Assembly (NCBI RefSeq): GCF_001904725.1
Contig: NZ_MRCE01000022.1
Coordinates: 24,644-88,643, forward strand
Source: Phormidium ambiguum IAM M-71
GTDB taxonomy: Bacteria; Cyanobacteriota; Cyanobacteriia; Cyanobacteriales; Aerosakkonemataceae
DNA length: 64,000 nt
Reading direction: 5' to 3'
Within the stretch, counting starts at the first letter, position 1; the number at the start of each line of letters is the position of its first letter. Below are positions 62,331 through 64,000 of this stretch, in pieces. The translations under genes and the position numbers were made by a program. The notes under the pieces were generated by a model. That model did no database searches. It saw only the letters and a program-made list of their open reading frames with translations, and was not told the DNA's origin.

Positions 62331-63848
62331 TCAACGATTGTAAATTTGATTCAATTTCAGTAATTTATCGCTCAATTCTTGAGTCAATAAATTAGAATCA
62401 GTAAACCGCCAACGCCAATTTCCTGCACTCACGCTTGGATCATTCATGCGGGCGCGATTATCCAATCCTAAAACATCTTGTAAAGCAATTATGGCCAAAT
62501 TGGAAACGGAACCTAACGCCATCCGAATGAAAACCCAATTAATTTCTTTGATTTCTTGGTAATGGGAATAACCTAAATATTCGGCAATGTATTGCTTTTC
62601 TTTTTCACTCGCTTTTTCCCACCACCCAATAATAGTATCATTGTCGTGAGTTCCGGGATAAACTACAGAGTTAGGGATGTAATTATGGGGTAAATAAGGG
62701 TTAGTGGCATCATCCGCAAAGGCAAACATTAAAATTCGCATTCCGGGGAAGTTAAAGCGATCGCGCAACTCCTCCACTTCTGGGGTAATAATTCCCAAAT
62801 CTTCCGCTAAAACTGGGAGATTTCCTAAAGCTTGACCTAACTTTTCAAAAAAGTCTTCCCCAGGCGCTTTAATCCATTCCCCTTTCATTCCCGTAGTTTC
62901 TCCAGCAGGTATCCGCCAGAAAGCTTCAAAACCCCGAAAATGATCGATTCTGACAATATCTACATACTGCAAAGTCGCTTTAAATCTGTCAATCCACCAA
63001 CTATAATTTGTGGATTGTAAATGTTCCCAATTATAAACAGGATTTCCCCACAATTGCCCAGTTTCGCTAAAATAATCGGGGGGAACGCCAGCCATCCAAG
63101 CAGATTCTAAAGTTTCAGGATCGAGGGCAAAATTTTCTTGATTTGCCCAAACATCAGCGCTATTATGACAAACATAAATGGAAACATCACCAATAATTTG
63201 AATGTTTTTTTCATTGGCATATTGACGTAATTCTTTCCATTGCTCAAAAAACTTAAATTGTAAGAATTGATGATACAAAATTAAGTCTTTTAAAACTTCC
63301 TTTTGTTCTTTGAGTGCTTGCGGTTCCCTTCTAGCAATTGCCTTTTCCCAGTTATTCCAAGCTTGTCCATGATTAACTTCTAAAAGCGACATAAATAATA
63401 CATAATCATCTAGCCACCAAGCTTGTTCTTGACAAAACTTTTCTAATTCAGAATTTGGTTGATTTTCTAACTTTAACCGAAAGCGTTCAAAAGCTAATTT
63501 TAAATAATCATATTTCTGAGTAATTACTGCATCAAAATTAACGCGATCGTAAGCACTTTCCCCATTCCCTGTTATTGGGTTTAATTCTTCTGATTTCAGC
63601 AATCCTTCCTTGACTAATTGTTCTAAACTAATCATTAATGGATTGCCAGCAAAAGCACTATAATTCATCGTATAAGGCGAGTGTTCATATCCCGTCGGCC
63701 CTAACGGTAACACCTGCCAATATTTTTGACCACTTTTTACTAAAAAATCAACAAAATTGTAAGCTGCTTTTCCTAAATCACCTATGCCAAATTCGCTAGG
63801 CAAAGAAGTAGGATGTAGTAAAATACCACTGCTGCGTTGCAAAGTCAT
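62331..63848 (-). CDS. malQ: 4-alpha-glucanotransferase (amylomaltase, GH77)
   Basis: 505 residues from the ATG at 63848 (MTLQRSSGILLHPTSLPSEF; a TTG three codons upstream is less likely). GH77 landmarks: GIGDLGKAAYNFVDFLVKSG, nucleophile Asp in VDIVRIDHFRGFEAFW, acid/base Glu in VLAEDLGIITPEVEEL and YPGTHDNDTIIGWW. It disproportionates maltodextrins released from glycogen. Unlinked to other glycogen genes here. Confidence 0.95.
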   Translation of the reverse strand: MTLQRSSGILLHPTSLPSEFGIGDLGKAAYNFVDFLVKSGQKYWQVLPLGPTGYEHSPYTMNYSAFAGNPLMISLEQLVKEGLLKSEELNPITGNGESAYDRVNFDAVITQKYDYLKLAFERFRLKLENQPNSELEKFCQEQAWWLDDYVLFMSLLEVNHGQAWNNWEKAIARREPQALKEQKEVLKDLILYHQFLQFKFFEQWKELRQYANEKNIQIIGDVSIYVCHNSADVWANQENFALDPETLESAWMAGVPPDYFSETGQLWGNPVYNWEHLQSTNYSWWIDRFKATLQYVDIVRIDHFRGFEAFWRIPAGETTGMKGEWIKAPGEDFFEKLGQALGNLPVLAEDLGIITPEVEELRDRFNFPGMRILMFAFADDATNPYLPHNYIPNSVVYPGTHDNDTIIGWWEKASEKEKQYIAEYLGYSHYQEIKEINWVFIRMALGSVSNLAIIALQDVLGLDNRARMNDPSVSAGNWRWRFTDSNLLTQELSDKLLKLNQIYNR

Positions 63849-64000
63849 AATTTCCAATAATTTAAGACATAAAAGACTTTAATTCAAGGTAAATAATTAC
63901 CTTGACCTATTGGATATTACTAAATATCATCTGGTTTCAGCATAACTCTTAAGTATGATTTTGGATTTGCCATAACAATTGATTTTTTCCTAATTTGCGA

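Overview
The window is chromosomal DNA from a cyanobacterium, most likely a filamentous non-marine one. Evidence: frequent HIP1 palindromes (GCGATCGC), a low-to-moderate GC content, and cyanobacterial gene families such as cyanophycin synthetase (cphA), the NblS partner SipA, a CAAD-domain thylakoid protein, XisF/XisH/XisI-type proteins, a CIA30 fusion, GAF/PAS hybrid kinases and heptamer STRR repeats (CTTCTGC). I see no rRNA, tRNA, CRISPR array, prophage block or intact IS element. Gene order looks like ordinary chromosome with small accessory pairs inserted.

Layout. 0-5 kb: a secreted Arg/Ser/Gly-rich lipoprotein, a DUF1517 protein and two tandem paralogous pentapeptide-repeat proteins. 5.5-9 kb: tyrA, an HhoA/HtrA periplasmic protease and a membrane diguanylate cyclase. 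9-13.6 kb (minus strand): a two-component pair, an exported PrxQ peroxiredoxin, an XisF-like serine recombinase and a VOC protein. 14-20.2 kb (plus strand): a coiled-coil protein, a membrane protein joining a roadblock/longin-like domain to BON and OmpA domains, a Rab-like small GTPase, a PAS-PAS-GAF adenylate cyclase and a 67-residue Cys-rich protein. This is my best candidate for an undescribed system: a GTPase and cAMP module linked through the membrane to peptidoglycan. 20.4-30 kb: cphA, a DUF3592-like protein, a BrkB protein, two peptidoglycan-binding enzymes, a membrane protein and an LCP ligase.

30-38 kb is the accessory stretch: a CIA30 protein nested in an NAD(P)-binding fold, a DUF6932 nucleotidyltransferase with a translationally coupled HTH partner (toxin-antitoxin-like), a probable gene fragment, a GH3 hexosaminidase, a large beta-CASP metallo-hydrolase and xisH/xisI. 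38-45 kb: glutathione-dependent formaldehyde dehydrogenase with an ETHE1/glyoxalase II-like hydrolase, a PaaK-like ligase, a glycolytic gap and a D-lactate-dehydrogenase-like gene. 45-52 kb: a hybrid kinase with a possible bilin-binding GAF, a cobalamin riboswitch in front of a His-tailed CbiX, sipA and a HEAT-repeat protein. 52-64 kb: a Zn-ribbon protein, a GNAT enzyme coupled to a 47-residue membrane protein, ampG, lexA with its own LexA box, argF, a photolyase apparently split into two genes, a seven-blade WD40 protein, a CAAD protein, an IscS-type cysteine desulfurase and malQ.

Intergenic DNA is rich in small dispersed repeats. At least six families are visible, including a perfect 40-bp palindrome with degenerate relatives elsewhere in the window. 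All function calls come from reading motifs and recalling families; no database search was run.
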